From: an uncultured Synergistales bacterium
GTDB taxonomy: Bacteria > Synergistota > Synergistia > Synergistales > Aminobacteriaceae
Reading direction: 5' to 3'
NCBI GenBank assembly: GCA_905233335.1
Contig: CAJOED010000022.1
Span: forward strand, 1-21,594
DNA: 21,594 nt
The position numbers and the translations under genes are program-made. Of the stretch, positions 1 through 7,879 are shown piece after piece (position 1 is the stretch's first letter; the number at the start of each line of letters is the position of its first letter). Below the pieces are notes generated by a model. The model ran no database searches. It saw only the letters and a list, made by a program, of their open reading frames with translations, and was not told the DNA's origin.

Positions 1-138
1 ATTACGGGACCGGCAACAAAGATTACGAACTTGGGCGCGCTGAAAATAGTTCTCGGTGCGTGGAAGTTCGCGGGGTATATCGTGTTCGTTATGCTGTATT
101 CTCTCGTGAATGGCCTCATAGTGAATTTGCTAGTATAA
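1..138 (+). CDS. Predicted permease, C-terminal fragment (YraQ/ArsP_1-like)
   Basis: Reading frame 1 is open from the first base to a TAA at 136-138, giving the last 45 residues of a membrane protein whose start lies outside the window. The fragment contains GPATKITNLGALK followed by a hydrophobic stretch ending in SLVNGLIVNLLV. A GPAT(N/K) turn before the last transmembrane helix is a hallmark of the predicted permeases of the DUF318/ArsP_1 group, which are linked to metal or metalloid efflux. The family call rests on this one motif and the helix, so function and substrate remain open. It runs convergently with the minus-strand gene that ends at 166. Confidence 0.55.
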   Translation: MTGPATKITNLGALKIVLGAWKFAGYIVFVMLYSLVNGLIVNLLV

Positions 139-139
139 A

Positions 140-159
140 GGGGAGCACTGACACTCCCC
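140..159 (-). terminator. Possible intrinsic terminator between convergent genes
   Basis: GGGGAG (140-145) and CTCCCC (154-159) form a 6-bp GC-rich stem with an 8-nt loop. Read on the minus strand the hairpin is followed by TTTATA, a weak U-tract, so it probably ends the purL-HEPN transcript. The plus-strand side has no T run, so for the permease it would at best be a weak barrier. Confidence 0.45.
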
Positions 160-165
160 CGAAAC

Positions 166-2343
166 TTACAGCCACCCGTTAAGCTCTGCAACTATTGCTC
201 GTGCTTCAGCAATATCTTCATCGCTCAAATACTCCGGGTGTGCGTGCGCAAGTGCATTTCTGACTTTCTGTAGCGTCGAAAATTTTTCCTTCCAGTACAT
301 ATCGTACGACTTCCCCCCGAAAAACGCCGAAAAATATCCCCGCCAGTACTGACCCATAATATTTCCCAGCACATTAATCGGCAGTATATCGAGCAGTCCC
401 ACGTCCGAATTGTATGTCCTGCGTGTCTTGCGTATCGCGTTGTCGTACTCCTCCGAATCAAGAACAGGTATCTCACGCCGCAAAACTTCATCGAGCATGT
501 CTTCAGTGGTAGAAAAAATCTTCACGAGTTCCCGCTTCATCAGTCTCACAATCAGCGCATGAACTTCCAGAATCATAACCGGCAATGACTTTTCTTTTTT
601 CTGTTCTGCCGGCTGTTCATTCTTTCCGTAGTCCTCGTTATGTATCGGCTCAAGCGGAATATACGAACGATTGATTAACTCTTCAAGCTCCGCTGTAAGT
701 TCCCCGCCGCCGTCATCATAAGAAGCCTCGTTTATCTTTATGCCCGCTCTCTGCAAAAGTCCTTCACGCTCCCATGCCCGTAATTTCTCTTCAGGGAACG
801 GAGCAGCACTCTCTATGTTGCGTATCTGTACTTTGTCGTTGTCGTTCGTCGTCCGTATGAACTTCACAGGATGCCCATCGACTGACGGCGTGTATTCGAG
901 AAATACAGATAGTACAGGGTCTATTACGTTGCCGGCGTTGAATGTGTATAACTTTCCATCCTTCCCGCGAACTTTCCCGAATGGCGGCGTGCTGTAGCGC
1001 GAGAAAAACTCAATTTCTCCGTATTCCGACAATGCAGAAGACAGATCTATTTTCAGCAGTCCTGCCTGCGATGATTTTCCTGCTCTCCATACTTCATACG
1101 CTGAAGGCCCCTCCTCATTCATGCCAAGTCTGAACGTTACTTTTATGTCGGGCTTGAACCTCTTGCACGTCAGAAGCTCACGGCGTAACTCTTTGTCCTC
1201 TACCTGGTTGAGATGGAAAAAGATAAACCCTTCAGATTTCAGCTTCAAGTTATATTTCTGAAGTTCCCGGCACTCTATAAAGCCAAGTAATTTGTTTCTG
1301 TTGCGGTTGAAGTAATTTATTTCCCCCTCGAATTTCATTTTACCTAAATCCACCGACTGTTCAGGAATTTCCTGCACTTTATCACGAAACTCCGACGCTA
1401 TATTCAGTGCCTCATCTATAATTTTCCCGTCGTGTTCCTGACCCTCAAGCCAAGTTTTTAGTGAGTTAATATTTTCCTGACAGAATAATTTTGACTTATC
1501 AGCCCACGCATTATAGCCCAGCATCTTCCACGACAACGCCGCAGCATGTTCAAAGCAGAACTCCCGGTAATTCTCCGGCTGTCCCGCGTTCATGACTACG
1601 CTGCTGATTACCCACAAGAGAGCAGAAATCATCTGCTGGTGTCCTGCCCTCATGAGGTGGGAAAAATTGATGACTGTCAGCGGCTCGCTCACTACGGAAC
1701 ACACAGCGGCCAGTGCCCGTGAAGAAGCATCAGCAGAAGCGACAAACGCCCCGTAAAAATCACCGACGGACATATATATTTTTGCGCTTTTCGCCCCCTC
1801 GCCGACGAGATTAAGAATGAACGCGTAAACTTGTGCGGCGTTGATGTTATTGTTATGGGACTTCCACAGCATACGGGACGCACTCAATATTTCCTGCATT
1901 CTTGCCGAATACGGCTTGTCCTCGTGAGTTTTCACCGCGTAATTGTAGCGTGATAGTATGCCGTCAACAGCTATATATACTTTGTCGGGCTTGGCCGGGC
2001 GGAATTTCCGAACATAGTCGGGAGTTATTGCGTCGGTGTCCAAAACTTTCTGCATGTCATCAGCGCACTCTTTCAGCTCGTCGGTGAAAGCAGACATTAT
2101 CACCGGCATTATTACAGCAGGAGCAGGAGCAGTAACAGGGGCTGACGGCGGAGGTGTTACGGGTGCGGCCTTATCGATTGCCCGGACACGCAGAATTATT
2201 CTGTAGTCGAGCAGCTCATCACCGATAACTATATGATCGTCCTCACAGCTTAATAGAATGCCCGATGTCTTTTCGCTCCCGTCCGGCATAAGCATAATCT
2301 CAACATTGCGGCCTAAATAGCGTTCAATGCTTTTACGTTCCAC
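166..2343 (-). CDS. Large multidomain RNA-binding-like protein with tandem cold-shock/OB-like domains and C-terminal Swt1-type HEPN domain
   Basis: No named family covers the whole 725-residue protein. Order of parts (numbered from the GTG start): a small beta-rich domain at about 1-58 that may be Sm/SH3-like; a Pro/Ala linker at 59-83; a long helical region at 85-335; a first cold-shock-like domain at 340-420 (GEINYF..., GFIFFHLNQV); a second at 441-511 (GEIEFF, FGKVRGKDGK, then VKFIR); a charged linker; and a C-terminal HEPN domain at about 585-725. The HEPN segment has the layout of Swt1-type domains: a basic helix, an LLDILPINVLGNIMGQYW helix, then RNALAH (695-700), which fits the R-x4-H nuclease signature. 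It follows purL by 29 nt and is probably co-transcribed with it. I infer an RNA-binding, possibly RNA-cleaving cytoplasmic protein. An ATG 18 bases upstream (2361) is the alternative start, but it has no ribosome-binding site. Confidence 0.75.
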   Translation of the reverse strand: MERKSIERYLGRNVEIMLMPDGSEKTSGILLSCEDDHIVIGDELLDYRIILRVRAIDKAAPVTPPPSAPVTAPAPAVIMPVIMSAFTDELKECADDMQKVLDTDAITPDYVRKFRPAKPDKVYIAVDGILSRYNYAVKTHEDKPYSARMQEILSASRMLWKSHNNNINAAQVYAFILNLVGEGAKSAKIYMSVGDFYGAFVASADASSRALAAVCSVVSEPLTVINFSHLMRAGHQQMISALLWVISSVVMNAGQPENYREFCFEHAAALSWKMLGYNAWADKSKLFCQENINSLKTWLEGQEHDGKIIDEALNIASEFRDKVQEIPEQSVDLGKMKFEGEINYFNRNRNKLLGFIECRELQKYNLKLKSEGFIFFHLNQVEDKELRRELLTCKRFKPDIKVTFRLGMNEEGPSAYEVWRAGKSSQAGLLKIDLSSALSEYGEIEFFSRYSTPPFGKVRGKDGKLYTFNAGNVIDPVLSVFLEYTPSVDGHPVKFIRTTNDNDKVQIRNIESAAPFPEEKLRAWEREGLLQRAGIKINEASYDDGGGELTAELEELINRSYIPLEPIHNEDYGKNEQPAEQKKEKSLPVMILEVHALIVRLMKRELVKIFSTTEDMLDEVLRREIPVLDSEEYDNAIRKTRRTYNSDVGLLDILPINVLGNIMGQYWRGYFSAFFGGKSYDMYWKEKFSTLQKVRNALAHAHPEYLSDEDIAEARAIVAELNGWL

Positions 2344-2359
2344 GAATATATTTACCTCC
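2344..2359 (-). promoter_or_regulatory. Ribosome-binding site deciding the GTG start of the HEPN gene
   Basis: On the minus strand GGAGG occupies 2359-2355, 11 nt before the GTG at 2343. The upstream ATG at 2361 overlaps this motif and is preceded only by an AT-rich stretch without a Shine-Dalgarno sequence. The same 11-nt spacing occurs before ptb (15696) and the lptC-like gene (11814), which supports GTG as the real start. Confidence 0.55.
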
Positions 2360-2372
2360 ATACATAAATAAC

Positions 2373-5300
2373 TTATTCCCGTCTGAAATAATAACAGGCG
2401 GACGCAAAAAACTTCACGTCATAATTCCCCTGAACATTCCTGTAAAGATTTCTCCCGGCGCGCTCAACATGTCCCATTCTGCCGAGTATACGTCCATCGG
2501 GCGACGTTACGCACTCCACCGCATAACATGAGCCTGATGGGTTGAAGCTCGTCTGCATTGAGGGCTTTCCGTCGGTGTCTGCATACTGTGCGGCTATCTG
2601 TCCGTTGCGCATGAGGTCTACGAATGTCTCTTCACTGCACACAAAACGCCCTTCACCGTGTGAGATGGGGATTTCGTAAACTTCGCCGGGTCTGGTGTGC
2701 CGAAGCCAGGGAGAATTATTCACGACAACGCGCGAATGTATTATACGCGATTGATGCCTTCCTACGCGATTGAATGTCAGAGTTGCAGTGAGTTCTTCAG
2801 GCCTGCAAATTTTACCATGAGGGAGAAGCCCGGTCTTTACGAGTGCCTGAAAACCGTTGCATATACCGCACGCCAATCCTCCGCGAACATCTAACAAATC
2901 TTCAAGTGCACTGCTCACTACGGGACTGCGCAGGAATATCGCTATGAATTTCCCGGAACCGTCCGGCTCGTCCCCGTTCGAGAATCCCCCCGGCAATACT
3001 AGAGACTGTGAACGCCGTAAACTTTCTGCGAACTCATCGGCTGACTGCTTCATGAGTTCGGGTGTCAGCGTGCGCACAACAAAAATTTCTGCTCTCCCTC
3101 CCGCGTTCGTGATGGCCTTTGCTGTTTCGTACTCGCAATTCGTCCCGGCAAATACAGGTATCAAGAATTTGGGTGATGATAACGGCGTGTGTGCGTAAAA
3201 AGTTCTCGGCAGGTCATGACGTACATCAACGGCGGGAATGCGTGAAGGCTCGTGCGTCTCCGTCGGGAAGATAGAAGAGAATGGAGCGTCGTATATCTTT
3301 TCGGCTTCTGTGAGTGTTATGTGTTTGCCGTCGATGATGATTTCGGGAGTGCCAATAACCCGGCCAAGTTCGCGGGCATCATCAATAATAACGTCATCAG
3401 GAAGCTCCACTATGAACTTTCCGCGTCTGTCGTCAAAAATATTTTTCCCGGTGAACTCGAAACCTAAATTATTGCCCAAGCACATCTTGAATACCATTGC
3501 AGGAATACCCCCGAACGTCGGCACTGCACACGATAATATTTTTCCGTTGAGGCTGTGAATGAGAGAAAATATTTTCAGGAGGGAAGATTTTTCCGGCATT
3601 CCGTCCGCGTCATATTCCGGCTCAAGAATTACGACACGAGATCCCGCTCGCTTGAACTCCGGCGATATTATGCTGTTCACGTCCGCAACAGACACCGCAA
3701 AGGCTATCAGTGTCGGTGGAACGTCGATAGTTTTTCCGTCCGAGTCGACGAATGAGCCGCTCATAGAGTCCTTGCCTCCTATTGCCGCAACGTTGAAGTC
3801 TATCTGTGCTTTGAGTGCTCCCAGCAGTGCCGCAAAAGGTAGTGCCCACCTCGACGGGTCATGTTCGGGCTTCCCGAAGTACTCCTGAAGTGTCAGCCAG
3901 CATTGAGAGAGATTACCGCCCGCAGCTATAACTTTGCACAACGCCTCAACGACAGCAAGATACGCTCCCATGAACGGAGATTTTTCCGAAATGTACGGGT
4001 CAAAGCCATATGCCATTACGGAACATGTGTCAGTCTCACGGAGTCCGACGGGGATTTTTGCGGCCATAGCTTGTGCGGGTGTAGTCTGAAGTTTCCCCCC
4101 GAAAGGCATCAAGACGCTGTGTGCTCCCACTGTGCTGTCGAATCTCTCCGCAAGTCCCCGGTGTGAACAGGCGTTCAGGTCAGCTAGATTTTCCGGGAAA
4201 GTGTGATGGTTTTGCGTAATGGGCTGTCCCTCATTCACTGTTACTGTGATGTGCCGTGCTGCTCCGTTGCTGTTGATGAACTCACGCGACAAGTTCACGA
4301 TTTCGCGCCCCCTCCACGACATGCGCATACGTCCCGTGTCATTCACGCCGGCTATTTCGGTTGCCTGCACGTCCTCACTCAAAGCAAGCTCCTTCACACG
4401 TCCGGCATTCTCACGCGCAACAACTACGGCCATACGTTCCTGCGACTCACTTACGGCAATTTCTGTTCCGTCAAGCCCGGCATATTTCAGCGGTACTTTG
4501 TCGAGGTCGATATCGAGTCCGTCAGCAAGTTCACCGACAGCAACACTCACACCGCCCGCGCCGAAATCATTGCACCTCTTTATGAGCCGCGTAAATTCCT
4601 GGTTGCGGAAAAGCCTCTGCAGTTTTCGTTCTTCGGGAGCATTTCCCTTCTGGACTTCCGCGCCGCATGTTTCGATTGAGCTTGATGTGTGCGAAACAGA
4701 AGACCCCGTAGCTCCGCCGATACCGTCCCTTCCTGTCCGCCCGCCGAGCAGCAGAACGACATCCCCCGCACTTGGCCTCTCACGTATCACGCTGTCTTCA
4801 CGCACTGCCGCAACTACCGCGCCGACCTCAAGCCTTTTTGCCCTGTACCCCTCATGATATATTTCGTCAACGAGTCCCGTCGGTATTCCTATTTGGTTTC
4901 CGTACGAGCTGTAACCTTGCGCCGCCTTCGTGATGATTGCTTTCTGCGGAAGTTTTCCGGGAATTGTCGGTGTGAATGGACTTGCTGCTCCCGTTACCCT
5001 CATAGCCTGATAGACATACGCGCGCCCCGATAACGGATCTCTTATTGCTCCTCCTATACATGTTGCCGCTCCTCCGAAAGGCTCAATCTCCGTCGGGTGG
5101 TTATGAGTTTCGTTCTTGAAGAGTAACAGCCAGTTTTCTCCGTCGACATTGATTTTCACGGTGCAGGCGTTATTCTCTTCTGACTTCACGAGGCCGGGAA
5201 CACGTAAATATTTTGCGCCGATTGTCGCAATGTCCATGAGGGTTATGGGTCTGTCGTCGGAATATCCCAGCTCATTCCGTATGCGTAAATACTCTTCGTA

Positions 5301-5984
5301 TGCTTCCCGGACTTTGGGGTCGTGTATATCTGCTCCGTCAATATGCGTCAAGAGCGTCGTGTGCCTGCAGTGATCCGACCAGTATGTGTCGAGGACTTTT
5401 ATCTCCGTCATCGTTGGTTTGCGGCCTTCTGAAACGAAATATTCCCTCACGCACTCTAAGTCTTCACGGCTCATGGCCAAGCCCGAAATGCTCATAACAT
5501 CGTCAATAGTTTTCACGTTTTCTGGTTCGGTGTAGTTCATTTCGAGGGTGTCGTATTCCGTAAGTTGTGCCTCGCGAGCTTCTACGGGGTTGATGAGAAA
5601 TTTCTTGACGGCGTTAATGTCCGACATTCCCCCGTAAAACAGATAGACTTTTGCTGTCCTGATTACCGGCCTGAAACCCAGCAATAACCCCGCACACTGT
5701 TCTGCCGCGTCTGCTCTCTGGTCGTACTGTCCCGGAAGATACTCCACCGCAAGAATATCATCTGCATCATCAGGGAGTGAGTCGAGTACGTCGTCGGTGA
5801 ATGGCTCTGCGAATACGGAGAATTTGCACGTGTTCAGCATGTCGTCATTGAGGCCCTGAATGTCGTAACGGTTGAGGATTCTCACGCGTGAAATTTTTGC
5901 GTCGATGTCATGAAGTTCTGTGAGTAGTGATTGCGTTTCGGGATTGTTGATGTCTTTTCGTTCGGTGTAAATTCTGTGTACCAA
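2373..5984 (-). CDS. purL: Phosphoribosylformylglycinamidine synthase, single-chain form
   Basis: This enzyme makes FGAM from FGAR, glutamine and ATP, the fourth step of purine synthesis in the cytoplasm. At 1203 residues it is the long form that carries synthetase and glutaminase in one chain, near the usual 1200-1300. The N-terminal PurS-like part and linker reach about residue 190. The synthetase begins with TYWSDHCRHTT at 200-210 and has FKNETHNHPTEIEPFGGAAT at 289-308; the second AIRS-like half carries AAIGGKDSMSG near 733-743. The glutaminase domain runs from about 940 (FAGTNCEYETA), with nucleophile Cys1042 in CGICNGFQ and the His1109/Glu1111 pair in ISHGEGRF. All key residues are present. 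It starts at a TTG (5984) with AGGAGG at 5993-5998, 8 nt away. The HEPN gene lies directly downstream. Confidence 0.97.
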   Translation of the reverse strand: MVHRIYTERKDINNPETQSLLTELHDIDAKISRVRILNRYDIQGLNDDMLNTCKFSVFAEPFTDDVLDSLPDDADDILAVEYLPGQYDQRADAAEQCAGLLLGFRPVIRTAKVYLFYGGMSDINAVKKFLINPVEAREAQLTEYDTLEMNYTEPENVKTIDDVMSISGLAMSREDLECVREYFVSEGRKPTMTEIKVLDTYWSDHCRHTTLLTHIDGADIHDPKVREAYEEYLRIRNELGYSDDRPITLMDIATIGAKYLRVPGLVKSEENNACTVKINVDGENWLLLFKNETHNHPTEIEPFGGAATCIGGAIRDPLSGRAYVYQAMRVTGAASPFTPTIPGKLPQKAIITKAAQGYSSYGNQIGIPTGLVDEIYHEGYRAKRLEVGAVVAAVREDSVIRERPSAGDVVLLLGGRTGRDGIGGATGSSVSHTSSSIETCGAEVQKGNAPEERKLQRLFRNQEFTRLIKRCNDFGAGGVSVAVGELADGLDIDLDKVPLKYAGLDGTEIAVSESQERMAVVVARENAGRVKELALSEDVQATEIAGVNDTGRMRMSWRGREIVNLSREFINSNGAARHITVTVNEGQPITQNHHTFPENLADLNACSHRGLAERFDSTVGAHSVLMPFGGKLQTTPAQAMAAKIPVGLRETDTCSVMAYGFDPYISEKSPFMGAYLAVVEALCKVIAAGGNLSQCWLTLQEYFGKPEHDPSRWALPFAALLGALKAQIDFNVAAIGGKDSMSGSFVDSDGKTIDVPPTLIAFAVSVADVNSIISPEFKRAGSRVVILEPEYDADGMPEKSSLLKIFSLIHSLNGKILSCAVPTFGGIPAMVFKMCLGNNLGFEFTGKNIFDDRRGKFIVELPDDVIIDDARELGRVIGTPEIIIDGKHITLTEAEKIYDAPFSSIFPTETHEPSRIPAVDVRHDLPRTFYAHTPLSSPKFLIPVFAGTNCEYETAKAITNAGGRAEIFVVRTLTPELMKQSADEFAESLRRSQSLVLPGGFSNGDEPDGSGKFIAIFLRSPVVSSALEDLLDVRGGLACGICNGFQALVKTGLLPHGKICRPEELTATLTFNRVGRHQSRIIHSRVVVNNSPWLRHTRPGEVYEIPISHGEGRFVCSEETFVDLMRNGQIAAQYADTDGKPSMQTSFNPSGSCYAVECVTSPDGRILGRMGHVERAGRNLYRNVQGNYDVKFFASACYYFRRE

Positions 5985-6009
5985 GTATGAGACCTCCTAG
6001 CAAGAAAAA

Positions 6010-6038
6010 ATTATCGTAATATATTAACCCGTCCGCAA
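6010..6038 (-). promoter_or_regulatory. Candidate purL promoter
   Basis: On the minus strand TTGCGG (6038-6033) and GATAAT (6015-6010) are separated by 17 nt. The -10 matches consensus at 5 of 6 and the -35 at 3 of 6. The predicted start near 6003 leaves a leader of about 19 nt that contains only the AGGAGG site, too short for a purine riboswitch. Confidence 0.45.
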
Positions 6039-6041
6039 AAT

Positions 6042-6071
6042 TTTTGGTGTGATAGAGTAATTTTGGTGTGA
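6042..6071. repeat. Direct repeat TTTTGGTGTGA x2, possible operator
   Basis: Two identical 11-bp copies, TTTTGGTGTGA, lie at 6042-6052 and 6061-6071, 19 bp apart. They sit just upstream of the predicted purL -35 box, where an activator or repressor could bind. The spacing is close to two helical turns. No regulator for this motif is recognised. Confidence 0.5.
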
Positions 6072-6101
6072 AGGAATACGCTGAATGCCTGATTTCCATT
6101 A

Positions 6102-6182
6102 TGTTATAATAGCCGCAACTAAAAGCAGATAATTTCACGGTAAGCTATAAGTATTTTTTGCTATAATAATTTATGCTATAAT
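6102..6182 (+). promoter_or_regulatory. Three extended -10 elements upstream of the M23 peptidase gene
   Basis: Perfect TGNTATAAT boxes occur at 6102-6110 (N=T), 6159-6167 (N=C) and 6174-6182 (N=C). The last two lie 15 bp apart, and a further GCTATAA is at 6144-6150. No convincing -35 accompanies them, which is typical of extended -10 promoters. The last box would give a leader of about 100 nt before the TTG at 6293. Nothing else is seen in the 308-bp gap 5985-6292 apart from the purL promoter, the direct repeats and ribosome-binding sites. Confidence 0.5.
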
Positions 6183-6278
6183 ACGTAGCAACCAAACAAA
6201 AGATCTAAAAACTTAGAAGGTATCAAAAAATTAACATGTCGTAAATTATATTGTTGTTTTGTAATTGCGCGGCAGGGC

Positions 6279-6285
6279 GGGAGGA
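6279..6285 (+). promoter_or_regulatory. Ribosome-binding site deciding the TTG start of the M23 gene
   Basis: GGGAGGA at 6279-6285 lies 7-8 nt before a TTG at 6293. An in-frame TTG further upstream at 6251 has no such site and would add a Cys-containing extension unlike a membrane-anchor N-terminus. Confidence 0.7.
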
Positions 6286-6292
6286 ATACTTT

Positions 6293-7876
6293 TTGAGATC
6301 AGAGCGTGAAAGAGTGCGGGACTCTTACCCCTACAACGAACAACGGGTCAGAGCTAATTCCCGCAAAAAGAAAAATGCAGGAGTATCTTTGGGCTTCTGC
6401 TGGGGATTTGGCTTTGTAGTATGCGCAACATTCGGGCTTGCTTCATTCCTGATGTTATCAGCGGGACATTTCGACAGCTTTTCTCCGGGTTCCGGCGTAA
6501 ATCCTGCCTGGGGCGGCGGCGAACATGAAGAGAACTTCACGACTACCAGCCTCATAAGCGTAGAAGTTACAGAACTCGAACACCAAAAAGATTTCTCGGA
6601 TTTAGAACAGTATGCTATGAATACACTTGAGGAGTTCGGCCCCCTTCCTAAATATCTTTCGGACTATGAGAGCATAACTTTAACCGCAATGGAAACAGGC
6701 GAAACTATGCCCAAAGAAGACGACGAGGAAGAAGAGCCAGCCCCCGCAGCAGTATCTTCACCGGCACAAGAGCCGACACCAGCCGTAACAGTTGCAGAAG
6801 AACCGAAACTCGAAGAAGTAGTTGTGCTTGCATGGAGTGAATACATCGTCAAGAACGGCGAAACTCTCTCGGACATTGCTAAGGCACACGGGAACATCAC
6901 AGCACAAGATATTCTGCGCGCAAACGGACTCAAGGACGCAAACAGGCTTTCAGAAAATCAGCTGCTTCTTATCCCGAACGATTCCAGCAAAGTGGACGAA
7001 ACTCTCGATGAGGTCAAAACCCGAAAAATGAGGCTTGCGGCGGCAAAGGAAAAACTAGAGCCGGTGCGCGTCAAAAAATACGTCGTGGCTCCGGGCGACT
7101 CTCTATGGTCAATCGCAAGTTCACAGAATATAGAGCTTGATACTCTCATCGGAAGCAACGCGTTCAGGACTTCCGCAAGATTGAGGCCGGGCGCAACGTT
7201 ACGCATTCCGAACCAGGACGGAATTTTCTACACGATGAAGAAGGGCGACACTATCGAGGCTGTCAGCAAGCGTTACGGTGTCAGCATGAGCAAGATACGC
7301 GCCGTTAATGCCGCTGTCGACGTGTCAAGCCTGAAAACAGGAAACGAGATATTTTTGCCCGGTGCACGTCCTGAAGGACTCACAGAACACAATGAACCCG
7401 TAAAAGTTGCCGAAACTCCCAAGAAAACAGCCGCAAAAGCTCCCGCAAAGAATGAGAAGCGCGAGCCCGGTGAAGTTGCTGTGAAGTCAGTGGGATTCAG
7501 GTGGCCGCTCATGGGACGCATCAACAGCCCGGTCGGCTGGAGAACTCACCCGATAACACGGCGCAAGGATTTTCACACGGGAATAGACATCAAAGGAGAT
7601 CGCGGAGTCCCGATAAAGGCGGCAGGAGCAGGAAGAGTAATATATTCCGGCTGGATGGGCGGCTATGGAAAAGTTATAGTCATCGAGCACAATAACGGAC
7701 AGTCAACGCTTTATGCGCATTGCAGTACACTCTTGAAAGGAAAAGGGGAAAACGTATCATCAGGTGCATTAATCGCAAAAGTCGGAACTACAGGACGTTC
7801 AACAGGACCGCACCTGCATTTTGAGGTGAGGAACGGAAACAGCCCGGTAAATCCGATAAAGTACCTGACGAAATAA
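6293..7876 (+). CDS. Membrane-anchored M23 endopeptidase with three LysM domains
   Basis: Predicted peptidoglycan endopeptidase of the lysostaphin/EnvC-like M23 family, acting in the periplasm to open the wall during growth or division. From the TTG start (527 residues): a basic cytoplasmic N-terminus, one transmembrane segment at about 30-57, an acidic Pro/Glu-rich linker near 140-175, and LysM repeats at about 184-228 (YIVKNGETLSDIA), 263-307 (YVVAPGDSLWSIA) and 313-356 (YTMKKGDTIEAVS). A Lys/Ala/Pro linker precedes the M23 domain at 403-524. Zinc-site and catalytic residues are present: His428 and Asp432 (FHTGID), His476 (LYAH), and His507 and His509 (HLHFE). The enzyme should therefore be active, unlike degenerate EnvC types. 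pyrG follows after 3 nt. The start was chosen from the GGGAGGA site. Confidence 0.92.
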   Translation: MRSERERVRDSYPYNEQRVRANSRKKKNAGVSLGFCWGFGFVVCATFGLASFLMLSAGHFDSFSPGSGVNPAWGGGEHEENFTTTSLISVEVTELEHQKDFSDLEQYAMNTLEEFGPLPKYLSDYESITLTAMETGETMPKEDDEEEEPAPAAVSSPAQEPTPAVTVAEEPKLEEVVVLAWSEYIVKNGETLSDIAKAHGNITAQDILRANGLKDANRLSENQLLLIPNDSSKVDETLDEVKTRKMRLAAAKEKLEPVRVKKYVVAPGDSLWSIASSQNIELDTLIGSNAFRTSARLRPGATLRIPNQDGIFYTMKKGDTIEAVSKRYGVSMSKIRAVNAAVDVSSLKTGNEIFLPGARPEGLTEHNEPVKVAETPKKTAAKAPAKNEKREPGEVAVKSVGFRWPLMGRINSPVGWRTHPITRRKDFHTGIDIKGDRGVPIKAAGAGRVIYSGWMGGYGKVIVIEHNNGQSTLYAHCSTLLKGKGENVSSGALIAKVGTTGRSTGPHLHFEVRNGNSPVNPIKYLTK

Positions 7877-7879
7877 ACA

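Noticed and set aside
4219..4857. Plus-strand open frame of 212 codons inside purL
   Set aside because: Antisense shadow of a highly conserved purL region; low-complexity Ser/Pro/Arg content and no start signals.
5985..6010. Purine riboswitch upstream of purL
   Set aside because: The predicted leader is only about 19 nt, and no three-way-junction-like pairing is seen there.
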